Of a stretch of DNA of 64,000 bases, positions 1 through 13,500 are shown in pieces; position 1 is the stretch's first letter, and each line of letters starts with the position of its first letter. Below the pieces are notes generated by a model. It did not search any database. It was not told the origin of the DNA and worked only from the letters and a program-made list of their open reading frames with translations. The stretch lies in the NCBI RefSeq assembly GCF_032854445.1, contig NC_088304.1, positions 10,613,704 to 10,677,703 of the forward strand. Reading direction: 5' to 3'. This stretch comes from Liolophura sinensis. Its lineage: Eukaryota; Mollusca; Polyplacophora; Chitonida; Chitonidae. Position numbers and translations under genes: made by a program.

Positions 1-539
1 TAAAGCTATACACTTGAGTACGAAGTGAAACACCAGTGCAAAAAAATCCGTAAAACTGATATTATCTGGACTGACGGACTGACGGACTGATGGACGATAC
101 TTCCAGTACCTAGAGTGAATCCTTGTCTCCTTTCCAGTCGTGTACTATTTTCACTGGCCTCGACAAAGGTACTTCATTGGCGCGAATTTAGAATATATTA
201 ATTTATTATTTATATAAAAGTGAAATGTCAGGACTTCCTTCACTGATAAAAGTGATGTCTCCCTGGCTATAGTTAAATATCACTTTTCTATTACACATCC
301 CGACGCCATGACCTCACATTTTGTTTTATGACATTCCAGTCCGGCATAGCAGAATGACGTTATAATGCAAGTTCTGTCAACATTAACATTTATTACGTCA
401 CGCAACAAGACACGTCATGGCGACGTCACGCTATATACACAAGTCTGCGACGGCGTACAGCAAAAACACATCTTAAACTTGTTCAAAATCCCGATATTGC
501 CAAAATATAAATAATAAATAGAATATTGTACAGTGAAGG

Positions 540-1360
540 TTGAATATCATAAATATTTTTCTCACCTCTCACTCTAAAAATATGTGTGATATTCAACCTT
601 CACTGTGCAATATCCTCTATGTATCCCCCGATGATGATGGCAGTATTTCTTTATTTGGATGGTGTTTTATGCCGTACTCGAGAATATTTCACTTAATGCG
701 ACCAGCATTATTTTGGGGGGAAACCGTACTGAGTCCGGGGGAACGCACGGCCATCAGTAGGTTGCTGCAGACCTTCCCAAGTTCTATGGTGGTGGTAGAC
801 TTCTACTCCAAGAGATAAGAACTTCAGACATGGCGTCTATCACGTCATTTATGCTTAACAAAACTACATATGAGTTACCATGCGGTTTGCGCTTTATTTG
901 ACGAGGTGAGAAAGGTAATGCACAGGACATTGCATGAAGCACATTGTTACGAAGCAGAAAGCTTAGTCCTTTTGGAAGATGATGTATTCTCTGAAAGAAA
1001 AAGAAACAAAAAAGATAACAGAAAATACTTGAGAATCTTGACGATGGCATTAGGCCCCAATCAAAGAAATAAATTAGTTAAGCTAACGAATATCATTTTA
1101 ACTCCTGTTTTAATATCCTGTGTTAGGGCAAACTTTTATAGAACTAAAATAAACTAATGCGTGAGACATTTCATTCATTAAAATACTAAAAACACAAAAG
1201 ATACTAATTAAACCTAAATACATGGTTTTATACGTAAATTACTCACTGTGAATCTGTTCTGGATGTCTCCATGTCGAGGGTCGGACTATTCCTCTGTAAA
1301 TACAATGATCATTACGGTGAATATTATTACACATGCTTATTTGATCTTAATAATAAAACT
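540..1360. other. No recognised gene; SINE fragment plus unassigned sequence
   Basis: Apart from the SINE fragment at 648-780, this stretch has only short open frames without recognisable motifs. The segments 535-552 and 590-607 are inverted copies of each other (ttcaacctt/aaggttgaa), a small hairpin. Confidence 0.4.
648..780 (-). repeat. SINE-A (MetaSINE-like) fragment
   Basis: This is an antisense core of the abundant family: ggtgttttatgccgtactc, then aatatttcactta and gaccagcattat. The tRNA-like head is missing. Confidence 0.75.
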
Positions 1361-1627
1361 TTATTTATTTATTTATTTGGTGTTTTAAGCCATACTCAAG
1401 AATATTTCACTTATACGACGGCGATCAGCTTTATGGTGAGAGGAAATCGGTCAGGGCCCGGGAGAAATTCACGACCATCCGCTGGTTGGTGCCAGACCTT
1501 CCCACGTATAGCCGGAGACGAAGCCAGCATGATCTGGACTTGAACTCACAACGACCGCATTGGTGAGAGGCTCCTGGGTCATTATACTGCGCTAGCGCGC
1601 TAACCAACGGAGCCACGGAGGCCCAAA
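1359..1627 (-). repeat. SINE-A (MetaSINE-like), near full length
   Basis: The copy is antisense, with an (ATTT)n tail at 1359-1378, the conserved core, and a tRNA-derived head at 1535-1625 containing box-like sequences (ttgaactcacaac; gctaaccaacggagccac). It illustrates the family layout: tRNA-like head, core, A-rich simple tail. Confidence 0.88.
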
Positions 1628-2347
1628 TAGAGGAAAACAAAGCAAAAGTAACTACTGTGCGGATAGCGAAAGTATTTGACATAAAATAAAGATGGTGCTC
1701 ATAATGCCAAACAAACTAATATTACAAAGAGTATCAACGTTACTAAATTATGTGTCTTTCACGCAACATCATGCAGCCATTGTGTCAGTGGGTTACCACC
1801 GATAGCCCTGAGCTCTATAATGTTCCAGAGTAAATTAAATGGGTTGGGCTCAAGTACTCAGAACAGGAATCAGTCGACTCGAGTTATTGTCCGGAAGAAT
1901 GAAAACTGAGGCCATATGATTGGCCAAAATAAGACAACTGAGACATGGCGGTATGCATATACTCGGATTACATTTAGCTTTATTATTATTATTTTTTATT
2001 ACTTTTTTATTTATTATTATTATTATTTAGACAGTAAACGCTGGTCAGTCTGATGTAAACCTGCTGTGTTTGGGTTTCCATGAGGGATTACTCCCCGTTG
2101 ACGGTAGGTATTAGTTCAACGGTACAATGTTGCTAGTCCTTGGACGTACTGGTGTCAGTGATCAAGTGTGAATGATTCGCTTGTAAAATTTCTTGTTTCT
2201 TAAAACAATTTTTGAATCATTAAAATTTTCTGAAAAGATAGATTCATACCATCAAGGGAGGTAAATCCTTGAAGCAGGAAGTAACATATGTATTATGTTA
2301 AATTAAATACAGCATACTGAGTATACAAAATAATCCGGTTGACTTAC

Positions 2348-2446
2348 TTGTGGAGCAATTTTTGCCAGTAAAACCAAGTCTGCACGTGCAGGTGCATTTA
2401 TCAATTGCCAGTTTACCACCGTTCATGCAAAACACGCCCTTGCAAT
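2348..2446 (-). CDS. EGF-like domain exon of the CAP-EGF gene
   Basis: The exon has acceptor ttccattag and donor gtaagt at 2342-2347; it enters with two bases and leaves in phase 1. It encodes six-Cys EGF spacing: DCKGVFCMNGG, then CTCTCRLGFTGKNC. This is the module that follows the hinge in many CAP proteins. The phase-1 donor means at least one more exon downstream, probably left of the window; none was recognised in 1-2340. Confidence 0.85.
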
Positions 2447-5400
2447 CTAATGGAAAACATGAAGCACGAGAAATACTTATGATATTCAATCTTATATATA
2501 AAATAGTTAAAAATTATTGGATGATCTTTTTTCCTGAATTTCGTCCTTACAGTTTAATGCATTTCAAAAAACCACGTTGAATGACGAATAATCACTGATG
2601 AGTATTGAAACTGGACTTGGGCGTAAAGAATCGCTAGATGAAGAATTGCTTACTAATGTTAAGACATGGACATAACATAAGCATTTTAATACGTTATTGG
2701 TATGTCATCAACCTGCGGATGGTTGTGGGTTTCTGCCGGGCTTTGTCCAGTTTCCACCCACCATAATGCTGACCACCGTCGTATAAGTGAAATATTCTTG
2801 AGTACGGCGTAAAACACAAATGAGATAAATAAATAAATAAATAATACATTATTCCCTTAGTATCTCTTCAATGAATAACTTCTTTATCTCTTTACGAGAT
2901 GACGGAAGCTATTGATTTACAAAAAATAAATATGAAATTCTAAGGTTGGCGCAGAATTTACAAATTTCAACAGTCATGAGTTACTTTAAATCGCAAATAT
3001 GTAAATCCTATGAGACAAAGCAAGTTGTATTTTCAATCCATATTTTCCAGGCAAGAAATTGATAGAAAACAGGAAGTCGTTCCGTTTTGCATCTTGCCGT
3101 TCGGTGTGATTCTTGTAAAAAAAGTAGATGAATCGTGTAATGTGTACATGTATCTCAGGTGGAAATGGCGATATTCAAAAGGAAAAACATTTTTCATCGT
3201 TAAACCATAGAAATGAATGATTGTGAAGTTGTTTTAAAGCATTAAAGACACATACTGTTACAAATATTCCAGGTAAGATGGATTCAAATGTATATTGTAT
3301 ATTAAGTCGTCAGGAGGTAGGGAACTTTGATAATGTCCCTGATAATTTAAAATAACACCATGTAAAAATGGGTTATTTTTCTGTCCAAAACCGGCCTTTT
3401 GATTTTTTTAATCTGCATGACACACCTTTACAAAACCATATTGATAATGCATATCGTCAATGACGTGACAGAAACTTTTTTCTAAAAATGGTATTTAAAA
3501 TTAGACGAAAACACTTCACATGACTTTTATTCGGAACTGAACATAATCGATATATGACGTCACTAGCAACTGATATATGACGCCCCTGGCGATTGACATT
3601 ATCAATATGGTCCGTAAAGCCCACCATATAATTAAAACATTTGACTGTATTTAACTCGGTGATAAATATATATATATATAAATATATTTTACAGATACAG
3701 TTTCCAAAGGTCTTTGTACTGATTTGACTTTTTCAGTCCTTAAAGTGTGGAAAAAGCATTTATTGTCGAACTTAAGTAAGCCTACAATTGAAAGCAATCT
3801 GTAGAAATAATTTACCAAACTTACCACAAAGATTATCAACGCAGTTATCTGGACAATACTTGCAGGAAGGACCTTCTACATATGGACGTGCTGAACTTTG
3901 CCGTCTGTTTGAAAGAAGATACGCCGATTTCAATGCAAAAGTGACTTATAACTTCTAGCTGGTTTACATGACACGTAATTATAACGTTTTGACTTGTTAT
4001 TTCACACTGACATTTGGCTATAAGTACACCACCGAATGAATGAATAAGTTTGTTTAGCTTGCCAGACTATACTGAATCATAAACATACTTTAAGACTGTT
4101 GAATTTATTTATTTGATTGGAGTTTTACGCCGAATATTTTATTTATTCAACGGCAGGTAGCATTATAGTAGGAGGAAATCGGAGGAGCCCGGGGAGAAAC
4201 CCACGACCACCTGCAGGTTACTGAAGGGCCTCCGCACGTACGGCCATAGAGCTCGGAATCCAGCATGAGCTAGACTTGAACTCACACCGATCGCGTTAGT
4301 GAGAGCCTCCCGGATCATTATGCTCCACTAGCACACTAACCACCTTGCCACGGAGACCCCATTTCTTAAAAAAGATACTCCAATTTCCTACATTAAAAAT
4401 AACTTCTACATGGTTTACAACAGACGTAATTATAAGGGTTTGACTTGTTATAAACTGCCGTATGAATGAATAAGTTTATTTAGCTTGGAGGACTATAATG
4501 CAACATATTTAAACGGTTGTGGTAGGTATGTGTACATATTCATAAAACTGTAAAAGTGAGCCGGTTCAAGTTCATTTTTGGACCTCATCGTTGAAGGACT
4601 TGGACGTCCTCGTTTATATCGTGTGGATCGTATGCCGCAAACCATTTCTAATTAAACTTTCAAACCTCTTCGCAATGTTTTAATGGTGCTTGGTACTGGA
4701 AGATGCATTTTTTCACATTTATATTAGTTTCCAGGGTGTAAAAATAAGTTCTAACGTTGTGTAGCAAATTTTAACTTTTATGACGTCACTATTCAAGGAC
4801 TTACTGATTGTCCTGGCGCGAGTCCTTCTCTCGGCCAGCGACAACTGTTGTTTGGATACCATTAGTCCTTTAGTATTCTATTACTGTATTATAGCATAAA
4901 ACAGTGTCATATTCCACATAATATCGTGTTAGTCTAATAGAATATTTAGGTTGAAATAACACAATATATATGTTATATTTAGCAGAAAAATCTGCTGCAA
5001 TAGCAGAATACATTCTAGCTTCACTCAGACAACAGACTTTCTGTGACAATTAACAAATTAACTTTTTGAGTGTACAAGTCATTAGTCTCTTTGGGCGTCA
5101 GTAGTCAAGAATATAAGACAACATATAATAAAGAAGACAACAGCACAGAGAGTAAGACCAGAGATATTATTATACTGCTGGTTTTAAGGTTAAAGCAATT
5201 AGTTAAAAACAAGCTCGTTAAATACAATCTCCCGACTTCGAGGCGGCTCAACGTTCTAACCATTAGGCCATCGAAGTGGTATTGCTTTATTGGTGGATAG
5301 CTTTATCGAGAGGTGTGTATACGCCAGAGGAGCTATATTGTCTGCGATGAATATATACTCACCGTGGCTCCTTTCGCAGTCAAAAAAATCAAACCGACAT

Positions 5401-7560
5401 TTTTTGTTTCTGTCGTGAATCTATCGTTAACACCATGCACGATTTAAAAAGTATCGTGATGCCATTATGGGTACATCATGATGTGGTATACACTACACGA
5501 TATATGGTGCTTGCGAAAACAACAATGCTTCAATATGACATCGTTGTTCACGATACCGTATCGTAGGTTTAGTGTACACACCCTTAAGTTATCTGTGCCT
5601 TGGGATAACAAGGGCCGTTTTGTATTGTTACGCATGATTGTGCACGTCTTGGACAGGATCAGCACTAAAGCGTGTGTAAGTTTTCTTACTGTGGCATATA
5701 ATTGCAGATGTAATACTCTCTGGGTTTTGTGTTCCTGCACTTAGCGTAGCCACATCCAATCATCTGAGACGCCGCGCCAATCTCCTGAAAAAAAAACATA
5801 AACAAAACTTTGTGATATAACAATAAATGAAAAATAAATGATAACTGAAAAATTGAATGAATGAATGGTTTGGGTTAAGTCGGCAATATTTCAGGCAAAC
5901 CGAGGCAAAAGCTGAAAAATATACTTTGAGTTGAAAAATTGTATTTAGAGGAATGTTAAAATTTAGACTACATTTTGAATTTTCTTTGAAAACTAAAAAT
6001 ATATCTTATTGGCATGGTGTGGGCAATCATACATCAATCATCGAAAACTTCAACTTGTATGATCACCATAGCGTGATCAATGGCAAATCATCACGCGTAA
6101 CCGGTGACACCATTGTCAATGAAAATGGATTTTATTTTTGTTTTTTTAATGCCATATTCAAGATTTTTTCCACTGACGATGATGATGATTTTTATGGGTG
6201 GAGGAAAACGGCAGAAGTGAACCATCTACGTTTGGGAATTTAATAGAGCTTTCTCACATGTCACGAACGGATATACATATCATATTAGTCTATGGAAAGT
6301 AGCCTTTATCTAACACATGTAAGCAAGACATAAGACCTTACGTGGTACAGCGAAGCAAGACATAAGACCTTACGTGGTACAGCGAAGCAAGACATAAGAC
6401 CTTACATGGTACAGCTAAGCAAGATGTACACAAGACAGCTAAGCAAGACATAAAGCCTTACATGGCACAGTTAAGCAAGATGACACAACACCTTAAATCG
6501 CACAGCTAGGCCAAGTGACATCATAAGACCTTACATGACACAGCTAAGCAGGATGACACAAGACCTTACATGACACAGCTAAGCAAGACATAAGACCTTA
6601 CATGGTACAGCTAAGCAAGATGACACAAGACCTTACTTGACACAGTTAAGCAAGATGACACAAGACCTTACATGACACAGCTAAACAAGACATAAGACCT
6701 TACATGGTACAGCTAAGCAAGATGACACAAGACCTTACTTGACACAGTTAAGTAAGATGACACAAGACCTTACATGACACAGCTAAGGAAGACATAAAGC
6801 CTTACATGGCACAGCTAAGCAAGATGACACAACACCTTAAATCGCACAGCTAGGCCAGGTGACATCATAAGACCTTACATGACACAGCTAAGCAGGATGA
6901 CACAAGACCTTACTTAACACAGTTAAGCAAGATGACACAAGATCTTACATGACACAGCTAAGCAAGTACACCTTAAACTTTACATGACGCAGCTTACCAA
7001 GAGGATATAAGACCTTAAATCGCACAGCTAGGCCAGGTGACATCATCAGGCCTTACATGACACAGCTAAGCAGGATGATACAAGACCTTACGTGATACAG
7101 CTAAGAAGATGATATGAAAGCTTACATGGTACACCTACATATAAGCAAGATGAATTAGGTTAAAAAGCGTAATGTTAATTGCAATTTATTTATTAAGCAC
7201 TTAGATTGAAACAGTAAGAGATGGACCGGTTCCTGGAACTTTCTCACCCAGTTTGTAAAACTCTTTTTCTCTGTCCCATGCCCAGAAGATAGTTTTCCAT
7301 CCTCTGCCATCAAAGCCTGCATTCTGACCGACTGGATAATAATACGCTGGAAAACAATGAAAACGGTGAAAACGATGATTAGTGAATGAAACAAGGATTG
7401 TCAATTCAACTGACACCTATTGTGTTCATTTAGACCTGATATAACGGCTCGGCATCCAGCAAAGTCTGCTTCGTCAAGAACAGTTCAATTAAGAGATATT
7501 TTGTGTTCTGCCCTGTTTAAATGGAGGAATTATTCAACATTATTATCGTTGTCGTCATCA

Positions 7561-7591
<31 letters not shown>

Positions 7592-10500
7592 CGTCATCAT
7601 CATCATCATTATTTACTGTTATTTCAAGTAAGCTCTTTCTGTTTGCTTATTTGCCTGACTTTTTATGTATAAATTGCAACTCTTACAAGGAATGTGTCGA
7701 TACAATTTCGCTTCTTCGTTGTTTCCATAAGTACACTGTCTGGCCCACTTCTCAGCTCCTATGGCAAGTTTGTCATCCCAGTACTGGAAAATAGCATGCT
7801 TCATGTACAATTGTGCAATCATGTACAATAGCATGTACAATTGTGGCATATAAGTAGTAACAGCTTAGAAGTTTGTCATCCCAGTACTGGAAAATAGCAT
7901 GCTTTATGTACAATTGTGGCATATAAGTAGTAACAGCTTAGAAGTTTGTCATCCCAGTACTGGAAAATAGCATGCTCTATGTACAATTGTGGCATATAAA
8001 TAGTAACAGCTTAGAAGTTTGTCATTATAGTACTGGAAAATAGCATGCTTCATGTACAATTGTGGCATATAAATAGTAACGGCTTAGAAGTTTGTCATCC
8101 CAGTACTGGAAAATAGCATGCTTCATGTACAATTGTGTCATATAAATAGTAACGGCTTAGAAGTTTGTCATCCCAGTACTGGAAATAGCATGCTTTATGT
8201 ACAATTGTGGCATATAGATAGTAACAGCTTAGAAGTTTGTCATTCCAGTACTGGAAAATAGCATGCTCTATGTACAATTGTGGCATATAAATAGTAACAG
8301 CTGAGAAGTTTGTCATCCCAGTGCTGGAAAATAGCATGCTTCATGTAAAATTGTGGCATATAAATAGTAACAGCTTAGAAGTTTGTCATTCCAGTACTGG
8401 AAAATAGCATGCTTTATGTACAATTGTGGCGTATAAATAGTAACAGCTTAGAAGTTTGTCATCCCAGAACTGGAAAATAGCATGCTTCATGTACAATTGT
8501 GGCATGTAAATAGTAACAGCTTAGAAGTTTGTCATCCCAGTACTGGAAAATAGCATGCTTTATGTACAATTGTGGCAGATAAATAGTAACAGCTTAGAAG
8601 TTTGTCATCCCAGTGCTGGAAAATAGCATACTTCATGCTCAGTTGTGGCATGTAAGTAATAACAGCTTAGAAGTTTGTCATCCCAGTACTGGAAAATAGC
8701 ATGCTTTATGTACAAATGTGGCATATAAGTAGTAACAGCTTAGAAGTTTGTCATCCCAGTGCTGGAAAATAGCATACTTCATGCTCAGTTGTGGCATATA
8801 AATAGTAACAGCTTAGAAGTTTGTCATCCCAGTACTGGAAAATAGCATGCTTCATGTACAATTGTGGCATGTAAATAGTAACAGCTTAGAATTTTGTCAT
8901 CCCAGTACTGGAAAATAGCATGCTTCATGTACAATGGTGGCAGATAAATAGTAACAGCTTAGAAGTTTGTCATCCCAGTGCTGGAAAATAGCATACTTCA
9001 TGCTCAGTTGTGGCATGTAAGTAATAACAGCTTAGAAGTTTGTCATCCCAGTACTGGAAAATAGCATACTTCATGTACAATTGTGGCATGTAAATAGTAA
9101 CAGCTTAGACGTTTGTCATCCCAGTACTGGAAAATAGCATGCTTTATGTACAATTGTGGCATATATGTAGTAACAGCTTAGAAGTTTGTCATCCCAATAC
9201 TGGAAAATTGCATGCTTTATGTACAATTGTGGCATATAAGTATTAACAGCTTAGAAGTTTTGTCATCCCAGTACTGGAAAATAGCATGCTTTATGTACAA
9301 TTGTGGCATATAAGTAGTAACAGCTTAGAATTTTGTCATCCCAGTACTGGAAAATAGCATACTTCATGTTCAGTTGTGGCATATAAATAGTAACAGCTTA
9401 GAAGTTTGTCATCCCAGTACTGGAAAATAGCATGCTTCATGTACAATTGTGGCATGTAAATAGTAACAGCTTAGAAGTCTGTCATCCCAGTACTGGAAAA
9501 TAGCATGCTTTATGTACAATTGTGGCAGATAAATAGTAACAGCTTAGAAGTTTGTCATCCCAGTGCTGGAAAATAGCATACTTCATGCTCAGTTGTGGCA
9601 TGTAAGTAATAACAGCTTAGAAGTTTGCCATCCCAGTACTGGAAAATAGCATGCTTTATGTACAATTGTGGCATATAAGTAGTAACAGCTTAGAATTTTG
9701 TCATCCCAGTACTGGAAAATAGCATACTTCATGCTCAGTTGTGGCATATAAATAGTAACAGCTTAGAAGTTTGTCATCCCAGTACTGGAAAATAGCATGC
9801 TTCATGTACAATTGTGGCATGTAAATAGTAACAGCTTAGAAGTTTGTCATCCCAGTACTGGAAAATAGCATGCTTTATGTACAATTGTGGCAGATAAATA
9901 GTAACAGCTTAGAAGTTTGTCATCCCAGTACTGGAAAATAGCATACTTCATGCTCAGTTGTGGCATATAAGTAATAACAGCTTAGAAGTTTGTCATCCCA
10001 GTACTGGAAAATAGCATGCTTTATGTACAATTGTGGCATATAAATAGTAACAGCTTAGAAGTTTGTCATCCCAGTACTGGAAAATAGCATGCTTTATGTA
10101 CAATTGTGGCATATAAGTAGTAACAGCTTAGAAGTTTGTCATCCCAGTACTGGAAAATAGCATGCTTTATGTACAATTGTGGCAGATAAATAGTAACAGC
10201 TTAGAAGTTTGTCATCCCAGTGCTGGAAAATAGCATACTTCATGCTCAGTTGTGGCATATAAGTAATAACAGCTTAGAAGTTTGTCATCCCAGTACTGGA
10301 AAATAGCATGCTTTATGTACAATTGTGGCATATAAATAGTAAATGTTTAGAAGTTTGTCACCCCAGTACTGGAAAATAACATACTTCATGCTCAGTTGTG
10401 GCATATATGTAGTAACAGCTTAGAAGGTCAGACCAAGTGCACAGCAATGAGATATAAGAGTGAAATGGTGTTAGTACACATTCATTTTTCATAATCTTGG

Positions 10501-13500
10501 GAAACCTGTCAAAACGAAAATTAAACAATAATATAATGTAATGAGTGAAAGAAACTAATTGCGGATGGGTAAATCGATTTTAATATAGCCATGACATGAA
10601 GTGTTTGTTTTAAAGAACGTTGCAGATTTGTCCAAGGAAAAGGATTACTGTCAAGTGTAGTTGTGAAATCACCTCTTGTTTTAACAAATATTATCTATAT
10701 ATTTAAAGTAACATAAATACCAATTACTTGTATGTATGTGTTTTTTGTAAACATCATTACAAGAAGTTGCATCTTTTGGCTATTAATAATAACAAGAAAA
10801 TCAAAGGTTTTTCTTATTCCATGGCAACAATAATTAATATCCGGGTATTTCCAGTACGATGAGCAGAATACATAATTACAAAAGTATGCTGAGTTACGTC
10901 ATCAGAATATTAATAATCGAACAAAAACTACAACAAATGAAACCTATAAAAGGCCACTGGCTTTTAAATCGTGTCCTTTGGCCTAGAAGTAACTTCCACG
11001 GCTTACAACCGAGCTGCCACCCGATGATAGGAGTTTCATTCCTACCATTCTTCTAGTGTGCACAGAAGAAAGTTGTCTTGTTTATTCTTTTCCTTGTTAT
11101 ATACAAGCTAAGTTTCAAAATAAATTTATTTAAGAAAAAGAACTCTCAAACACAAGAATAGTGGTGGATGAAAAACTCAATCATTGTGTGACCGTGCGGT
11201 AAAAATAGATCTTTCCCAACGACTACACCAAATATTTATAATTTGAGTGGTGTTTTATGCAGTACTTAAGATTATTTCACTTATACGACAGCGGCCAGCA
11301 TTATGGTGGGAGGAAACTGCATGGGCAAAGCCCAGGAGAAACCCACGACAAGCGTCATTTGCAAAACAAAATTTTTCCACAGAGATCACGCGCAGATACT
11401 GTCAGACCCTTGGCTTATGAGGTCGCGCGCTCAAATCCAGCTTTTGCATATTGCTCCGTCTGCGGATTTGTCAGCTACGAAATGAAGGTTGGTGGTTTTC
11501 TTTCGATTTCCTCCATCCATGAATCTGAATGACTGCCACAAGGAGAGTAAAACTGGAGCAGCGATGCGAGTGAGGTAGTTAGTAAATAGTCACACTTAAC
11601 CTGTAAAACCCCGTCTTTTGCCAGTTTACCTCGCTTAGGGTTTTATTCTATCTGTTCACGTAAATGCTTAAAAGGTAGCACCTTGCAAAGACACCTAACA
11701 CCATGTCTTCAGCAGAGTGAAACTGAAAAATGCAGTAATGGTGATGACAAGGTATCACACATCAGTGATCCAGAATTTAAACAATGTTGAACGTTTATTG
11801 TTATAGAGTCATATCTTCATTAGAACATGCTCACCATTTTCAGCATAAAAGCAGCTGTCGGGTTTACTTTCGATCTGGCCTGATTGTGTGCATCTAGGAT
11901 ATACTTCTTGTCTTCTTCGCTAACCCCAGCGCTGCCAACAATGTAATTTGGGCTGTCAGTAGCACAATAGGTGCTATTCTCCACCGCTTGAAATTCCGGC
12001 GTACACGTGTCCGACACCTGGATTCCAAATGCAAAAATTACGACTCTAAAATAATGGCTATAATTTTATCTGACAGGTGTTTTACGCATTACTCGAACAT
12101 TTCAATTATACGACAGTGACAAGCGTTGCGATGGGAGGAAACCGGGCAGAGCCCGGACGAAGTCAATGTTTATTCACCATTAACACATTTCATGCAAAAG
12201 TTAATTCTTGGTTTCATTTATTTTATTTGTTTTACATCTTAGTCAAGAATATTTCACTTGTAGGACAGCATTGCAATCGCACTGACGAGAGGTTCATTGT
12301 GCTGCGCTACCATGCTAACCAGTCCGTCAGGTATTTTAATACATACGTCACCGTTAAAGGAAAACAAAACACAAAAACTGCACACTTCCTGGAAGAGAGA
12401 AGGAAATGTAATAGGTAATGAATATTACTTTTTCAATTTTTCTTTTAGAAGGAAGGCATTTTTACAGGATGGGCATTAGGGACCATCATCAGTATAATAC
12501 ATAAGTAAGTTTGAAACATTTATGTCGATATATTTTCTAAATGAGGTTGTGTTACATGTGTAATAAATTTAGTTTACTGTAATTTAATACTTTCTTCTAT
12601 GAAATGCTTTAAACTACAATTTTAACCATATTTATATTTTTATATATTGTTGTGGTTGTTTTTGTGCCGTATTCAGGAAAATGAATAAATAAGTAAACTG
12701 GAATACATACTGAAATATACCAGTTAACACAGTCACCAAATTACCTCCCGATTGTTCAGGTTATTTTAACTTCCTCTCTCAATGATTTTTAACGGTTCTT
12801 CCACATCTTGTACGGCAATCACTGTCAAAGACAAACATTCCCCTGAAGTAAAGTACGTGTAATCAAAATGGTAATTCTAAGCTGACGATCCAATCATGGT
12901 TATCTTACTTAATGAAATGTTATTTTACTAAACATATTCATGATTGGATTGTTGTTTAACTCTACACTCTAAAACATTTCACTTGAGCAAGCAAGCGTAT
13001 GAGTGGATAAAGATGACAGCATCTAAAGTTCCTGAAGGTAAACTTTCGCCTATGAAAATGAGGCGTGCAAAACCTTGACAGGTAAATTAACAAGAGGTTG
13101 TATTTTACCGGTTACGTGTGATCATTGGTCTTACTCTCTATGTTGTATGTCTTAAATTAATTTGGTTGCCTCTGAATGCAAGCCTGGACGCTGGACAAGA
13201 CAGATTATACGTTATTTACCATACCTCTTGCGGCGCATGCGCCACTCCCTACGTTCGCTTTATATCACTTCCACCACTGGCAAATTTTGTACAGGAATAC
13301 TGGACAAGACCGAGGCCACTCGGACCACAGTGGAAGTGATGTTAGAAAACACAAAAACTCTGTCTGAACTTCTTTTTCTACTGATACTTTATACACATAC
13401 ATTCTCTGTATTTAAAATATGTATAACAATTTTAACCAACACCTGAAATAATTTTATTACTGAATAATAAATTTAGTTAAGTTCAAGGACACCAGTGGTG

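Noticed and set aside
870-1157. Plus-strand open frame of 95 codons
   Set aside because: No domain recognised and composition like the surrounding AT-rich intergenic DNA.
6319-7140. CRISPR-like array
   Set aside because: Repeats are contiguous and imperfect with no unique spacers, and the genome is eukaryotic; it is a minisatellite.
7420-7794. Plus-strand frame with a serine run
   Set aside because: It is produced by the (CGT/CAT)n microsatellite, antisense to CAP exon 7687-7783.
8095-8337. Minus-strand open frame with repeated YWDDKL words
   Set aside because: It is the 73-bp array read in one frame; the YWDDKL words come from the copied exon start and there are no donors to make exons.
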